A stretch of 64,000 bases of DNA from Cyanobacterium stanieri PCC 7202 (GCA_000317655.1 CP003940.1:2117547-2181546); one strand, 5' to 3'. Shown: positions 1 to 9,515, numbered from the stretch's first letter. Numbers and translations are program-made. Notes: a model not told the origin generated them from the sequence alone.

Positions 1-1
1 A

Positions 2-439
2 ATTGATCGTAATGATCCTGAGTTAAATTTGATTAAGGGTTATTTTAATTTGATTTTGGCGGTGAATCTTCCTTTTTCTAGCCCTACCCAAGCTATTAAT
101 CAGTTACAGCAGTTTGCTAGTCCTCAGTATTTGGTACATCGGGGCATTGCGATCGCCTACAGGGATCTCAAAGACTTTGATCAAGCCCTCACCTTTGCCA
201 ATAAAGCAGTCCAAAGCACCCCCAATAACCCAGAAATTCATTACCTCCGTGGTCAAATTTTACGGGAAAAGGGGATGCGTGATAACAATGTTAATACCCT
301 AGAAGAAGCCCTGAGAAGTTTTGATATTGCCATGGAAAAAATTGACCAAACGCCCGTGGAAGCCACTCAAGAACCCTTAAGGCGCGATCGCACCAGCACC
401 ATTGAAGCCCTAGCCAGATTTCGAGGATTTACCGAATAA
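2..439 (+). CDS. TPR-repeat protein, 3' part (5' end outside window)
   Basis: The reading frame is open to the left edge, so this is the C-terminal part of a longer protein; the first internal start candidate is at 29. About 145 residues are visible. They contain a tetratricopeptide helix pair (LVHRGIAIAYRDLKDFDQAL, followed by a stretch ending in STPNNPEIHYLRGQI) and part of another (LEEALRSFDIAME). TPR units form protein-binding superhelices, so a scaffold role is likely, but no partner can be named. The gene converges on psaK. A 7-bp hairpin sits 12 bases after its stop. Family assignment is firm; the specific function is unknown. Confidence 0.8.
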   Translation: MDRNDPELNLIKGYFNLILAVNLPFSSPTQAINQLQQFASPQYLVHRGIAIAYRDLKDFDQALTFANKAVQSTPNNPEIHYLRGQILREKGMRDNNVNTLEEALRSFDIAMEKIDQTPVEATQEPLRRDRTSTIEALARFRGFTE

Positions 440-450
440 CTAGAGGATAC

Positions 451-474
451 TGTGACAGTTTAGAAAGTGTCACA
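451..474 (+). other. Stem-loop after the TPR gene
   Basis: TGTGACA (451-457) pairs perfectly with TGTCACA (468-474) around a 10-base loop. It lies 12 bases after the TPR stop codon and has no T-run, so it may be a weak terminator, an mRNA-end stabiliser or the 5' structure of the small ORF that follows. Confidence 0.35.
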
Positions 475-532
475 AGGTGCTGATCACTTGAAACAAAATA
501 AAGTTTAATTGTAGTTAAGTGAGGAGTTAAAT

Positions 533-616
533 ATGAGGAACCTTTGGAGTCGAAACATGGAAAGACGCCCGAAGGTTTTTCTTTTTAACAAGGGTGCTTT
601 ACGAAAACCCTATTAA
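533..616 (+). CDS. Possible 27-residue basic small protein
   Basis: An ATG at 533 follows GAGGAG (521-526) at a 6-base gap, an unusually good ribosome binding site for this genome. The frame runs 27 codons to TAA at 614. The product is strongly basic (starts MRNLWSRNMERRPK, ends GALRKPY) and has no membrane segment. It lies alone between the convergent TPR and psaK genes. I do not recognise the family. The same segment can fold (for example AGGTTTT against AAAACCCT), so it could instead be, or also encode, a regulatory RNA. The support is the binding site and the clean frame only. Confidence 0.4.
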   Translation: MRNLWSRNMERRPKVFLFNKGALRKPY

Positions 617-699
617 TCCAGCACTATCAATCATCTCCCCAAAATAGTATCCTATGTTGTGGTTAGGATCACTTACCAGAAGTCATAAATATTCTCAGA

Positions 700-721
700 G
701 GAGCTTTCCGAAAAAAGCTCC
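700..721 (-). terminator. Hairpin downstream of psaK
   Basis: GGAGCTTT (700-707) pairs with AAAGCTCC (714-721) around a six-base loop, 17 bases beyond the psaK stop. There is no clear T-tract, so it may protect the mRNA end rather than terminate. Confidence 0.35.
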
Positions 722-738
722 CTGATCAAGGCTATCAA

Positions 739-1005
739 TTATAAAGCGCCTAAATTTGACAATCCCAAGATTACACCAGCACCAATTAGATGACCTAAGC
801 TAGTGGTCGCTAATAAAGCGGGGAATCCCATACCGCCAAAGAGATTAGGAGAAGGTAATTGAGGCCCTTCGCTAGGATATTTGATGGTGAATTTACCAAT
901 GGCGATCGCAACGATATTGCAAACAATCATGGTAAAAGCTACATTAGGACTCCATTCAATGGTGGTAGGAATTGCAGTAGCAATGATAGAAGTAAATTGA
1001 AACAT
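739..1005 (-). CDS. psaK: Photosystem I subunit PsaK
   Basis: An 88-residue, two-helix thylakoid membrane protein of the PsaK family, a peripheral photosystem I subunit that binds chlorophyll at the complex edge. The family pattern is clear: a short hydrophobic leader, the TIEWSPNVAFTMIVCNIVAI helix, a loop with SEGPQLPSPNLFGGMGFP, and a C-terminal helix LLATTSLGHLIGAGVILG. Length matches the family. The start ATG at 1005 gives the expected N-terminus. It is transcribed alone, convergent with the TPR gene, with a hairpin after its stop. Whether it is the normal or the stress-type PsaK paralogue cannot be told from one copy. Confidence 0.95.
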   Translation of the reverse strand: MFQFTSIIATAIPTTIEWSPNVAFTMIVCNIVAIAIGKFTIKYPSEGPQLPSPNLFGGMGFPALLATTSLGHLIGAGVILGLSNLGAL

Positions 1006-1101
1006 TTAATACTTTCCCTGAAATATATAAAACGGTTTTCAAAGTCTTCATTTTAAACGCAACGGAAGAAAAACTCTCTTTTTTGTTGCAATACTTTGCA
1101 A

Positions 1102-2022
1102 TTAATTGCTACTTTCTTCCTTTTTCGTTTGATGATTTGCCCATCTTTCCTCCGCAGTGTCCATCACCAACTCTCGTTTTTCTAAAAATTCCCCTGGATA
1201 GGTTTCCAAAACTTTGGTAGAAAGAGAAATGCGATTTTTGACCGTATCGATTTCCATCACCACCACTTTAATTTCTTCTCCTACCTTAAAAATATGACTC
1301 ACTGAGTCGATATGTCCGCCACTAATTTGTTTAATGTGTAGCAATCCTGCCACGCCGCCAAAATCCACAAATACGCCGTAGGGTTGCAATTTTACCACCT
1401 TACCTTGTACCACCTGATGCTCTTGTAGTTGTGCCATGGCAGAAGATTTGGCAATATTTCTTTGGGTAAGAACAATTTTATTTTGTCCTCGATCCAACTG
1501 TAAAATATTAGCAGGAAGAGTTTGATCTACTAACTCTTCAAAGTTTTCTTTTTCGATGAGGTGCGATCGAGGAATAAAAGCCCGTAAACCATCAATCTGT
1601 CCAATGACACCACCACGATTTACCCCTGTTACCAGCATTTGTACCAGTTTGCCTTTTTCTTGGACTTCGGTTAAATTATCCCAAGCCTGATCAATATATA
1701 ACTGACGACGGGAAAGTTTTACCTGTCCTTCAGAATCTTGTTCTTTGATAATCAAAAATTCAAACTCTTGGTCAAGGGGTAGAACTTCGCTCACATCACC
1801 AAAAGATTGCCATGCAGCTTCACTGAGGGGAACAAATCCGGGAGATTTACCGCCAATATCTACATAAACGCCACTGGGATCATGTTGAAATACTTTCCCT
1901 TTTACTATTTCTCCTTTATTAAAATGATAGTCATATTGTTCCTGCTCTAGGGCTTGAGCAAAATCATCCATGGAGAAATTAGCGGCGTTTTGCCCTTGGG
2001 AGGGATTAGAATTAGCGGTCAT
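1102..2022 (-). CDS. rpsA: Ribosomal protein S1 homologue, three S1 domains
   Basis: Three S1 RNA-binding domains lie at about residues 36-107, 124-189 and 203-271. The third carries the typical YGVFVDFGGVAGLLHIKQIS. At 306 residues it matches short cyanobacterial S1 proteins rather than the six-domain S1 of E. coli. Cyanobacteria often hold two S1-like genes; the N-terminus (KGEIVKGKVFQHDPSGVYVD) looks closer to the second one (rps1b/Nbp1 type), which is inference. The ATG at 2022 is preferred to the TTG two codons upstream. S1 binds the mRNA leader on the 30S subunit. The stop codon lies inside the palindrome GCAATTAATTGC. Confidence 0.9.
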   Translation of the reverse strand: MTANSNPSQGQNAANFSMDDFAQALEQEQYDYHFNKGEIVKGKVFQHDPSGVYVDIGGKSPGFVPLSEAAWQSFGDVSEVLPLDQEFEFLIIKEQDSEGQVKLSRRQLYIDQAWDNLTEVQEKGKLVQMLVTGVNRGGVIGQIDGLRAFIPRSHLIEKENFEELVDQTLPANILQLDRGQNKIVLTQRNIAKSSAMAQLQEHQVVQGKVVKLQPYGVFVDFGGVAGLLHIKQISGGHIDSVSHIFKVGEEIKVVVMEIDTVKNRISLSTKVLETYPGEFLEKRELVMDTAEERWANHQTKKEESSN

Positions 2023-2109
2023 AATCAAAAATTAATTCAGTATCAAACAAATACCTTTAATTATAAAGGTTTCTGCCTCTGAATGAGGCAATATATTTGA
2101 CAAAAATAG

Positions 2110-3498
2110 CTAAAATTCTGCATTCATGGGAGTACGAGGAAAAGGTATTACATCTCGGATGTTGTCGATACCTGTCATAAACTGTACTAATCTCTCGAAT
2201 CCTAACCCAAATCCTGCATGGGGTACGGTGCCATATCTCCTTAGATCTAAATACCACCATAACTCTTGAGGATCGATATTCATTTCTTTAATTCTTGATT
2301 CTAAAATATCATACCGTTCCTCTCTTTGAGAGCCGCCGATGATTTCGCCAATGTTGGGGGCGAGGATGTCCATGGCGGCAACGGTTTTTTGATCCTCGTT
2401 TAGGCGCATATAAAATGCTTTGATGTCTTTGGGGTAGTTGGTAACGATGACTGGTTTTTTGAAATATTCCTCTGCCAAATATCTTTCATGTTCTGATTGT
2501 AGGTCAATGCCCCACTCTACGGGAAATTGGAAGGTGCGATCGCACTTTTCTAGTAAATTAATCGCTTCAGTGTAGGTAATCCGGGCAAATTCATTATTAA
2601 TGATGTTCTCAGCATTTGCCAACACCGTATTATTGATCCGAAGATTAAAAAACTCCATATCTTCGGGACAATGATCTAAAACATATTTAAATACATATTT
2701 TAAAAATTCCTGCGCTAAATTTTGATCCCCCTCCAAATCACAAAAAGCCATTTCAGGCTCAATCATCCAAAATTCTGCTAAATGACGGGAAGTATTAGAA
2801 TTTTCTGCTCGAAAAGTAGGACCAAAGGTATAGACATTCTCAAAAGACATGGCCATAATTTCTGCCTCTAGTTGCCCACTAACCGTAAGATAGGCTTTTT
2901 TACCGAAAAAATCCTCTGTATAATCAGTTTTTCCCTGATCATTACGGGGAATATTGTCCAAATTAAAATTAGTTACCGTGAATAATTCCCCCGCCCCTTC
3001 ACAGTCACTGGCGGTAATAATGGGAGTATGCACCCACAAAAATCCTTTCTCTTGGAAAAATTGATGAACTGCCTGCGCACAGGCATTACGCACTCGCATC
3101 ACCGCCCCAAGGGTATTGGTGCGCCCTCGTAGATGGGCAATGGTACGTAAAAATTCTAGGGAATGACGTTTCTTTTGTAGGGGATAGTCTTTTCCATCAC
3201 ATTCCCCATAGATGGTTATGGTTTGGGCGTGTAGTTCGATTTTTTGACCTTTTGCGGGGGATTCCACTAAAACTCCTTCTACTGCCAAAGATGCCCCTGT
3301 ACTTAGTTTTTTAATGACATTGTTATAGTCAGGTAAATCTTGATTTAAAATAACCTGTAAATTTGCCAGGGATGAGCCGTCACTGACTTCGATAAAGGTA
3401 AATTCTTTTAATTCTCTTTTGGTGCGTACCCACCCCTGAATTTTCACTTTTTCTTCGGGCTTACCTTGACGTAAAATATTAATGATACGGTTATTCAT
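2110..3498 (-). CDS. asnS: Asparaginyl-tRNA synthetase
   Basis: A class II aminoacyl-tRNA synthetase of 462 residues that charges tRNA-Asn with asparagine. The N-terminal OB-fold anticodon domain begins [20 protein letters not shown]. Motif 2 is at about 229-251 ([20 protein letters not shown]), with the HLAEFWM typical of AsnRS, and motif 3 near the C-terminus is [15 protein letters not shown]. Length is normal. gatB in the same window belongs to the amidotransferase, which can make Asn-tRNA or Gln-tRNA; with AsnRS present, GatCAB is most likely needed for Gln-tRNA here (inference). Confidence 0.97.
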   Translation of the reverse strand: MNNRIINILRQGKPEEKVKIQGWVRTKRELKEFTFIEVSDGSSLANLQVILNQDLPDYNNVIKKLSTGASLAVEGVLVESPAKGQKIELHAQTITIYGECDGKDYPLQKKRHSLEFLRTIAHLRGRTNTLGAVMRVRNACAQAVHQFFQEKGFLWVHTPIITASDCEGAGELFTVTNFNLDNIPRNDQGKTDYTEDFFGKKAYLTVSGQLEAEIMAMSFENVYTFGPTFRAENSNTSRHLAEFWMIEPEMAFCDLEGDQNLAQEFLKYVFKYVLDHCPEDMEFFNLRINNTVLANAENIINNEFARITYTEAINLLEKCDRTFQFPVEWGIDLQSEHERYLAEEYFKKPVIVTNYPKDIKAFYMRLNEDQKTVAAMDILAPNIGEIIGGSQREERYDILESRIKEMNIDPQELWWYLDLRRYGTVPHAGFGLGFERLVQFMTGIDNIRDVIPFPRTPMNAEF

Positions 3499-3630
3499 TT
3501 TATTTGACAGTGAAGTATTCTAATTTTTTATTGCTAAAATATTTTAGCATATTTCATTGTTTATATTTTATATTTTTATCAATAACTATTGGCTTATTTA
3601 CTGTTTATTTGTCAGTACAATAAATAGTTT

Positions 3631-4338
3631 TTATGTGTTTTTTAATTGTCTATATATTTTTACTAATCGGTGAGGATCAATCCTTAAATAATAACCCACA
3701 ATTATTATTTGATTAATTAGGGTAGTTTTGACTACTCCCAATTTTTGCCACCTTCGGGCGGAGGTAACAACGGCAGCATCGGCAATTTTTATTTTGCCTA
3801 TTTTTTGTAATTGTTTGATGAGGGCAAAATCTTCCATGATTGGCATTTCAGGAAATCCCCCTAGGGTTTCAAAGATTTCTTTTTTCATAAAAATTCCCTG
3901 ATCTCCATAGGGCAATGAAAATAGGTGCGATCGCACTTTAACCATCATACAGACAAAATTAATTAGAGGAAGATGTTGATCAATTTTTAAATTAAAAGCT
4001 CCTGCCACAACACATTTTTGACTCAAAATATCTATGATGGCTTGACCATAATTATTAGGCAAAAGAGTATCTCCATGTAAAAAGAGTAAAATATCACCCC
4101 GTGCCAACTTAGCTCCCAAATTCATTTGATAACTACGACAAGCCACAGGGGATAAAACTACCCTCAAATTATGCCGCTCAAGAATATTTGTAGTTTCATC
4201 CTGACTACCACCATCTACAAAAATAATTTCCGTGTTTTCAAGGGATGTAAAAAAAGAAATATTTTGTTTTAAAAAATCTTCCTCATTAAAAACGGGAATG
4301 ATAATACTAATTTTATTCAATAATGTTTGAAAATCCAA
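3631..4338 (-). CDS. Family 2 glycosyltransferase, TIGR04283-like
   Basis: A GT-A fold enzyme of 235 residues. The nucleotide-sugar core starts at ISIIIPVFNEED (residues 10-21), continues with IIFVDGGSQDET (38-49) and holds a metal-binding FLHGDTLLP near 87-95. An EDFALIKQL segment with the catalytic acidic region follows. There is no membrane segment. The layout resembles the TIGR04283 group, annotated in databases as arsenosugar-biosynthesis-associated, but no arsenic genes are nearby, so the substrate is open. It stands alone, with a 132-base AT-rich gap to asnS. Confidence 0.8.
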   Translation of the reverse strand: MDFQTLLNKISIIIPVFNEEDFLKQNISFFTSLENTEIIFVDGGSQDETTNILERHNLRVVLSPVACRSYQMNLGAKLARGDILLFLHGDTLLPNNYGQAIIDILSQKCVVAGAFNLKIDQHLPLINFVCMMVKVRSHLFSLPYGDQGIFMKKEIFETLGGFPEMPIMEDFALIKQLQKIGKIKIADAAVVTSARRWQKLGVVKTTLINQIIIVGYYLRIDPHRLVKIYRQLKNT

Positions 4339-4394
4339 AAGACATTAATTACAGCTAATTTTAAATGTTTTTATATTAGCAACAATAACAATGT

Positions 4395-5291
4395 TTATTC
4401 GAGCCTAATATCATTTTGGTGGACATACCAATAACCAATTAACTTATAAATCAACTTTGCGGCTGTAAATTCGGACACTACAGAATCTTGGGTAGGGGCT
4501 AATTCCATCACATCACAACCGATTACCTGAAAACGGGCAAAAATTGCCCTCATAAATGCTAGAATTTGGTACCAGTCAAGACCCCCCGGTTCGGGAGTAC
4601 CTACCCCCGGCATAAAACTAGGATCTAAACCATCCAAATCAATGGTAATAAATACTTTGTTGGTCTTGATTTTTGCGAGGGCATCATTAATCCAATTGGA
4701 ATTATAATAAATATCCCTAGCCCATATCACAGGAACTTTTTTTTCCTTGATTAAATTTGCTTCCTCCTGACAAATCGCCCGAATACCGATGGGCAAAGTG
4801 GGTAAACCCAACTCTAATATCCTTCTCATTACACAGGCGTGATTATGAATTGAACCCTCAAACTCATATCGCATATCCCCATGGGCATCGATTTGGATGA
4901 CGGTAAAAGGTTCATCCATACTGGCTAAGTATCCTTTAACTAATCCTGTGGTGATGGCGTGTTCTCCACCAATTCCGATCACAAATTTACCATCCTTGAC
5001 TAGCTTTTGCACCGTTTCGCTGGTGACTAAAAGCATATCATCTGCGGTAAGGTCAGGGTTTTTTCTGGTGTCTGCGATGCGATCGCCCGTAAAAATTTTA
5101 GCCTTAAAACAAGTTTCTATCCCTAACTCCTCATCATAACATTCCAACTGATCAGAAGCCTCTAAAACCGCATCAGGGCCATATTCACAACCTTTACGAT
5201 AAGTAGTCGTTACCTCATAGGGAATAGGTAAAATGACCACATCAGACTCTTGATAACTAGATATAACCTCTGACTCTAAAAACTGCTTCAT
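4395..5291 (-). CDS. speB: Agmatinase (arginase/agmatinase/ureohydrolase family)
   Basis: A binuclear manganese ureohydrolase of 298 residues that most likely hydrolyses agmatine to putrescine and urea. The metal ligands are visible: H111 in GGEH, D135, H137 and D139 in DAHGD, and D218 and D220 in IDLDGLDPSFMPGVGTPEPG. The length and the PGGLDWYQ segment fit agmatinase rather than arginase. Related cyanobacterial enzymes can hydrolyse guanidine, so substrate is not proven by sequence alone. The urea product could feed urease, whose alpha subunit is also in this window. Confidence 0.85.
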   Translation of the reverse strand: MKQFLESEVISSYQESDVVILPIPYEVTTTYRKGCEYGPDAVLEASDQLECYDEELGIETCFKAKIFTGDRIADTRKNPDLTADDMLLVTSETVQKLVKDGKFVIGIGGEHAITTGLVKGYLASMDEPFTVIQIDAHGDMRYEFEGSIHNHACVMRRILELGLPTLPIGIRAICQEEANLIKEKKVPVIWARDIYYNSNWINDALAKIKTNKVFITIDLDGLDPSFMPGVGTPEPGGLDWYQILAFMRAIFARFQVIGCDVMELAPTQDSVVSEFTAAKLIYKLIGYWYVHQNDIRLE

Positions 5292-5383
5292 TGCACTCTT
5301 TCAGGAAAAAATAAAAAAATAGACAACCATTAAAATTTGTCCGCCCTAGATTCTATCCTAAAACTGGGATCTTTTTTCCTTCC

Positions 5384-5761
5384 CTACAAAACAAAAGGTT
5401 TTTCTCGCCAATCCACTGTCCATCCCTGCTCGTTGAGATATTTTAATAACTTAGTTGTGGTGGGTAAATCTCGACAAAACCAATAATCAACACGACCATC
5501 TTTACTGGTATAAATGATTTCATATTGGTAGGCATGACCCAAAGTTTTTAGTAGTCCGGGATACTTATATAGTTCCCTTTTCATATCCTTTTCTGAATAA
5601 GTCACAATATCATTGCGTTGAAAATGAAAAGGAATTTTGACCAATCTTTTCGGGCGCTCCTTTATTTTCGGAGTTGGGGGAGGGATATTTTTTTTATTAA
5701 ACTTAGGACGAAAAGAAAACATGGTAATCAAAAATAATGAAATCAAAGCCCCCATCTTCAA
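5384..5761 (-). CDS. Conserved hypothetical protein, possible membrane anchor
   Basis: A 125-residue protein that I do not recognise. The first 18 residues are hydrophobic (GALISLFLITMFSF) and could anchor it; a start at the second Met would remove this. A proline- and lysine-rich linker follows (IPPPTPKIKERPKRLVKI), then a compact domain with several aromatics that ends with YLNEQGWTVDWREKPFVL. It lies 28 bases downstream of rpiA in the same direction and may be co-transcribed with it. Confidence 0.7.
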   Translation of the reverse strand: MKMGALISLFLITMFSFRPKFNKKNIPPPTPKIKERPKRLVKIPFHFQRNDIVTYSEKDMKRELYKYPGLLKTLGHAYQYEIIYTSKDGRVDYWFCRDLPTTTKLLKYLNEQGWTVDWREKPFVL

Positions 5762-5788
5762 GTAAGGGGCCCTAAGACCGATCTTAAT

Positions 5789-6493
5789 TTAAAATTCTCG
5801 AATGTGGGGTTTACCGTCAACAATTTCACCCACTAAAACAACATCAGCCACCCCTACGAATAAACCGTTTTCTAGCACTCCCGGAATGTTATTAATTTCT
5901 GCCTCCAGACTAGCAGGATTGGGTATATTATCAAACTTGACATCAATAACTAAGTTACCTTGATCCGTTACCACTGGACCTGCTTTTTTGATTCCCATTC
6001 TTAAATCGGGTTTTCCGCCCAAGTCTTCTAGTTTACGCATAACAGGAGTAACCGCCATGGGTATCACCTCCACAGGTAACAAGAAAGTAGAACCTAATTT
6101 ATCAACCAACTTACCACCATCTACCACCACGATAAACTCTTGAGCAAGGCTATCAACTACTTTCTCCCTAGTATGAGCGGCACCACCCCCTTTGATCAAA
6201 TTTTTCTGAGGATCAACTTCATCGGCACCATCAATGGCGACATCGATATGATCAATGGCATCAAGGGTAGTTAGAGGAATATTATATTTTTTTGCTAATA
6301 CTTCTGCCTGAAAGGAAGTAGGTACACCGACAATGTTTTTAAGCTCACCACTAGCCAATCTTTCCCCGATATATTGAATTGCAAAAGCAGTAGTAGAACC
6401 CGTACCCAAACCGACGATAGAGTCAGATTTGACCCTTGCGGCGGCAGCTTTCCCTACTTCTTGTTTCATTAAAGTAACTGGATCTGTTGTCAT
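5789..6493 (-). CDS. rpiA: Ribose-5-phosphate isomerase A
   Basis: Interconverts ribose 5-phosphate and ribulose 5-phosphate in the Calvin and pentose phosphate pathways. At 234 residues it is of family length. Visible motifs are the phosphate loop [12 protein letters not shown] (28-39), the active-site stretch AIDGADEVD (86-94), and [11 protein letters not shown] (101-111), with the lysine and glutamate known to act in RpiA. It is divergent from ocp across a 208-base gap and followed closely by the 125-residue hypothetical protein. Confidence 0.97.
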   Translation of the reverse strand: MTTDPVTLMKQEVGKAAAARVKSDSIVGLGTGSTTAFAIQYIGERLASGELKNIVGVPTSFQAEVLAKKYNIPLTTLDAIDHIDVAIDGADEVDPQKNLIKGGGAAHTREKVVDSLAQEFIVVVDGGKLVDKLGSTFLLPVEVIPMAVTPVMRKLEDLGGKPDLRMGIKKAGPVVTDQGNLVIDVKFDNIPNPASLEAEINNIPGVLENGLFVGVADVVLVGEIVDGKPHIREF

Positions 6494-6701
6494 GATGATT
6501 TTTTATCTTTGCTTATCTAAATAATTGATCATCAATTATCGGGGATTAACTATACATTAGGCAAATTTTTCTTTATTTTTACCCCCAACTTATCACATAC
6601 TCATCAAAAATACGTGGTGCAAAATCCACACCTGAATCTTAAATTAGCCTTAAAGAGTTTATGTTAAGTTTAAGCTATAAGTTAGTAAAACGGAGTAATT
6701 T

Positions 6702-7661
6702 ATGCCTTTTACCATTGATTCAGCTAGAAACATTTTTCCCGATACCCTGGCGGCAGATGCAGTTCCTGCAACTATTGCTCGATTCAATCAATTAAGCGCG
6801 GAGGATCAACTTGCCTTAATTTGGTTTGCATATTTAGAGATGGGAAAAACTATTACTATTGCGGCTCCAGGGGCGGCTAGTATGGTGCTAGCAGAGTCCA
6901 CCCTTGAGGAAATCAAGAAGATGAATCCTCAAGAACAGTCTCAGGCGATGTGTGACTTAGCAAATCGTGCTGATACTCCTTTGTGTCGTACTTATGCGGT
7001 ATGGTCTCCTAATATCAAGTTAGGTTTTTGGTATCAGTTAGGTAAATTTATGGAGGAGGGACTTGTTGCTCCTATTCCTGAAGGTTATAAGTTGTCGGCT
7101 AACGCTAATTCTGTGTTAAATACCATTAAAGGTTTAGAATCTGGTCAACAAATTACGGTATTACGTAATGCGGTCGTTGATATGGGTTATGATCTCACTA
7201 AACTTGATAGTTATACCCCTGTATCTGAACCCGTTGCACCTCCCAAGGATATGGCGAAAAGAACTAATGTATCTATTGAGGGTGTGACTAATCGGACTGT
7301 CCTTGATTATATGGACAATCTTAATGCTAATGATTTTGATACTTTGATCGAATTGTTTGCCCCTGATGGTGCGCTACAACCTCCTTTTAAACGTCCTATT
7401 GTTGGTAAGGAAAATGTTTTACGTTTCTTCAAGGAAGAGTGTCAAAATCTTAAGTTGTTACCTGATAGAGGGATTACTGAACCTGCGGATGATGGTTATA
7501 CCCAAATTAAAGTTACTGGTAAGGTTCAAACTCCTTGGTTTGGTGGAAATGTAGGTATGAATATCGCTTGGCGTTTTCTCCTTAATCCTGATGGTAAAAT
7601 CTTTTTCGTTGCGATCGATTTATTAGCGTCTCCCAAGGAATTATTAAATTTAATTCGTTAA
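6702..7661 (+). CDS. ocp: Orange carotenoid protein (OCP1 type)
   Basis: A blue-light-activated quencher of phycobilisome excitation. It has an N-terminal helical carotenoid domain (about 1-160), a linker, and a C-terminal NTF2-like domain (about 195-319). Key residues of the family are present: Y44 and W110 in the N-domain, R155 and E246 of the inter-domain salt bridge, and Y203 and W290 that hydrogen-bond the carotenoid keto group. The linker is two residues longer than in the Synechocystis protein. The start has GGAG at 6692, six bases before ATG. A strong terminator follows. The recovery protein gene frp, which often follows ocp, is absent here. Confidence 0.98.
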   Translation: MPFTIDSARNIFPDTLAADAVPATIARFNQLSAEDQLALIWFAYLEMGKTITIAAPGAASMVLAESTLEEIKKMNPQEQSQAMCDLANRADTPLCRTYAVWSPNIKLGFWYQLGKFMEEGLVAPIPEGYKLSANANSVLNTIKGLESGQQITVLRNAVVDMGYDLTKLDSYTPVSEPVAPPKDMAKRTNVSIEGVTNRTVLDYMDNLNANDFDTLIELFAPDGALQPPFKRPIVGKENVLRFFKEECQNLKLLPDRGITEPADDGYTQIKVTGKVQTPWFGGNVGMNIAWRFLLNPDGKIFFVAIDLLASPKELLNLIR

Positions 7662-7688
7662 TTTTTGTCAATTAATTCATAAATCAAT

Positions 7689-7727
7689 AAAAGAGTTTTC
7701 TGGTGGATTCAGAAACTCTTTTTTTTT
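7689..7727 (+). terminator. Rho-independent terminator of ocp
   Basis: AAGAGTTT pairs with AAACTCTT around TCTGGTGGATTCAG and is followed by a T-run of about nine. It starts about 30 bases after the ocp stop, so ocp is probably monocistronic. Confidence 0.85.
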
Positions 7728-7755
7728 GCTCTAGTTTTTTTCTGAGGCTACTTAA

Positions 7756-7783
7756 ACACCTGCAACCTGTCACCCGAAACCTA
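7756..7783. repeat. STRR remnant, ACCTGNA-type heptads
   Basis: Degenerate seven-base units (ACACCTGCAACCTGTCACCC and onward) lie between ocp and serA. The same unit recurs at several other intergenic sites in the window, in both orientations. Confidence 0.55.
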
Positions 7784-7923
7784 ATTATCAAGATATGAGT
7801 GCCAAAATACAGATAAGGACAGAGAATGATGATAATATTACAAAGGCGATCAGTTGATGATCTATGAAAGCTGATCCTGGGGCGATCGCCCTTGGTACAA
7901 TTAAGATTATTTATATATTTAGT

Positions 7924-9504
7924 ATGGCAAAAGTTCTAGTATCAGATTCTGTCGATGAGGCAGGTATTAAAATTCTCAGTCAAGTAGCCCAAGTTGACAT
8001 CAAAACAGGATTGTCCGAAGACGAATTAACCGCCATCATTCCCGAATATGATGCTTTGATGATTCGCTCAGGCACAAAAGTTACGGAAAAGGTAATCCAA
8101 GCCGCCGATAACCTCAAAATTATTGGTAGAGCAGGGGTTGGGGTTGACAATGTCCATGTAGCATCCGCTACTCGCAAAGGGATTGTGGTAGTAAACTCCC
8201 CCGAGGGAAACACCATCGCTGCGGCTGAACACGCTTTGGCGATGATGCTATCTCTTTCCCGTCACATTCCCGATGCCAATCAGTCGGTAAAAGGGGGTAA
8301 ATGGGATCGTAAAAGCTATATTGGTTCTGAGGTTTACAAAAAAACCCTTGGGGTAGTGGGTTTAGGAAAAATTGGCTCCCATGTGGCAAAAGTGGGTAAG
8401 GCAATGGGTATGAAAATTTTAGCCTATGATCCTTTCATTTCCCAAGAAAGAGCTAATCAATTAGGTTGTACCTTAGTAGATTTAGATATTCTTTTTAGTG
8501 AATCTGATTATATTACCCTCCACATTCCCAAAACCAAAGAAACCGCTAACCTAATCAATGCCCAATCCCTTGCCAAAATGAAGCCCCATGCCAGAATTAT
8601 TAACTGTGCTAGGGGTGGTATCATTGATGAGGATGCCCTCTACGAAACCCTCAAGGAAGGTAAAATAGGCGGTGCCGCCCTTGATGTATTTGCATCGGAG
8701 CCTTTGGGGGAATCTAAATTAAGGGAATTGGGCAACAATATTATCTTAACCCCTCACCTAGGAGCTTCCACTGCTGAAGCTCAGGTAAACGTTGCCATTG
8801 ACGTAGCCGAGCAGATTAGGGATGTATTACTCGGACTTCCTGCTCGTAGTGCGGTCAATATCCCCGGATTAAGCCCCGATGTGATGGAAAAACTACGTCC
8901 TTATATGCGTTTAGCAGAAACCCTTGGTAATTTAGTGGGACAGTTAGCGGGCGATCGCGTGGAGAGCTTAAATGTTAAACTACAAGGAGACTTAGCGGAT
9001 AATAGCAGTCAACCTCTGGTTACTGCTTCTCTCAAAGGTTTACTTTCCAAAGCCCTACGGGAAAGAGTTAACTATGTTAATGCGGCCATCGAAGCTAAAG
9101 AAAGAGGTATCCACCTAGTGGAAACCAGAGACGCAACAATTAAAGATTATAGTAACTCCATTTACCTCGAAGCCGTAGGCACCAAAGGCACCCATGCCGT
9201 AACTGGGGCACTATTAAATGATGGCGAAATCCGTATTACCAGTATCAACGGTTTCCCCGTCAATGTTCCCCCCAATGCTTATATGCTGTTTACCCTACAC
9301 CGTGATGTACCCGGTATTATCGGTAAAATAGGTTCTTTGTTGGGTAACTTTAACGTTAACATTGCCAGTATGCAAGTAGGACGTAAAATTGTCCGTGGTG
9401 ATGCTGTAATGGTACTTAGTATCGATGATCCTTTACCTGAAGGTGTTTTACCCGAAATTCTCAAGGTAGGCGGTGTTACCGATGCTTATACTGTAAGTCT
9501 ATAA
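7924..9504 (+). CDS. serA: D-3-phosphoglycerate dehydrogenase
   Basis: Catalyses the first step of serine synthesis, oxidising 3-phosphoglycerate with NAD. The ATG at 7924 (MAKVLVSDSVDEAG) gives 526 residues, the usual long-form size; the frame extends 20 codons further upstream but that part has no family similarity. The Rossmann motif is GVVGLGKIGSHVAKV, the catalytic set appears as NCARGGIIDE, ASEPLGE and TPHLGASTAEA, and a C-terminal ACT domain (YMLFTLHRDVPGIIGKIGSL) suggests amino-acid feedback. An intervening ASB domain precedes the ACT domain. A hairpin lies just after the stop. Confidence 0.97.
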   Translation: MAKVLVSDSVDEAGIKILSQVAQVDIKTGLSEDELTAIIPEYDALMIRSGTKVTEKVIQAADNLKIIGRAGVGVDNVHVASATRKGIVVVNSPEGNTIAAAEHALAMMLSLSRHIPDANQSVKGGKWDRKSYIGSEVYKKTLGVVGLGKIGSHVAKVGKAMGMKILAYDPFISQERANQLGCTLVDLDILFSESDYITLHIPKTKETANLINAQSLAKMKPHARIINCARGGIIDEDALYETLKEGKIGGAALDVFASEPLGESKLRELGNNIILTPHLGASTAEAQVNVAIDVAEQIRDVLLGLPARSAVNIPGLSPDVMEKLRPYMRLAETLGNLVGQLAGDRVESLNVKLQGDLADNSSQPLVTASLKGLLSKALRERVNYVNAAIEAKERGIHLVETRDATIKDYSNSIYLEAVGTKGTHAVTGALLNDGEIRITSINGFPVNVPPNAYMLFTLHRDVPGIIGKIGSLLGNFNVNIASMQVGRKIVRGDAVMVLSIDDPLPEGVLPEILKVGGVTDAYTVSL

Positions 9505-9515
9505 ACGAAGTCTAC

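Noticed and set aside
7864-7923. 20-codon N-terminal extension of serA
   Set aside because: The normal SerA N-terminus begins at 7924; the extra part has no similarity.
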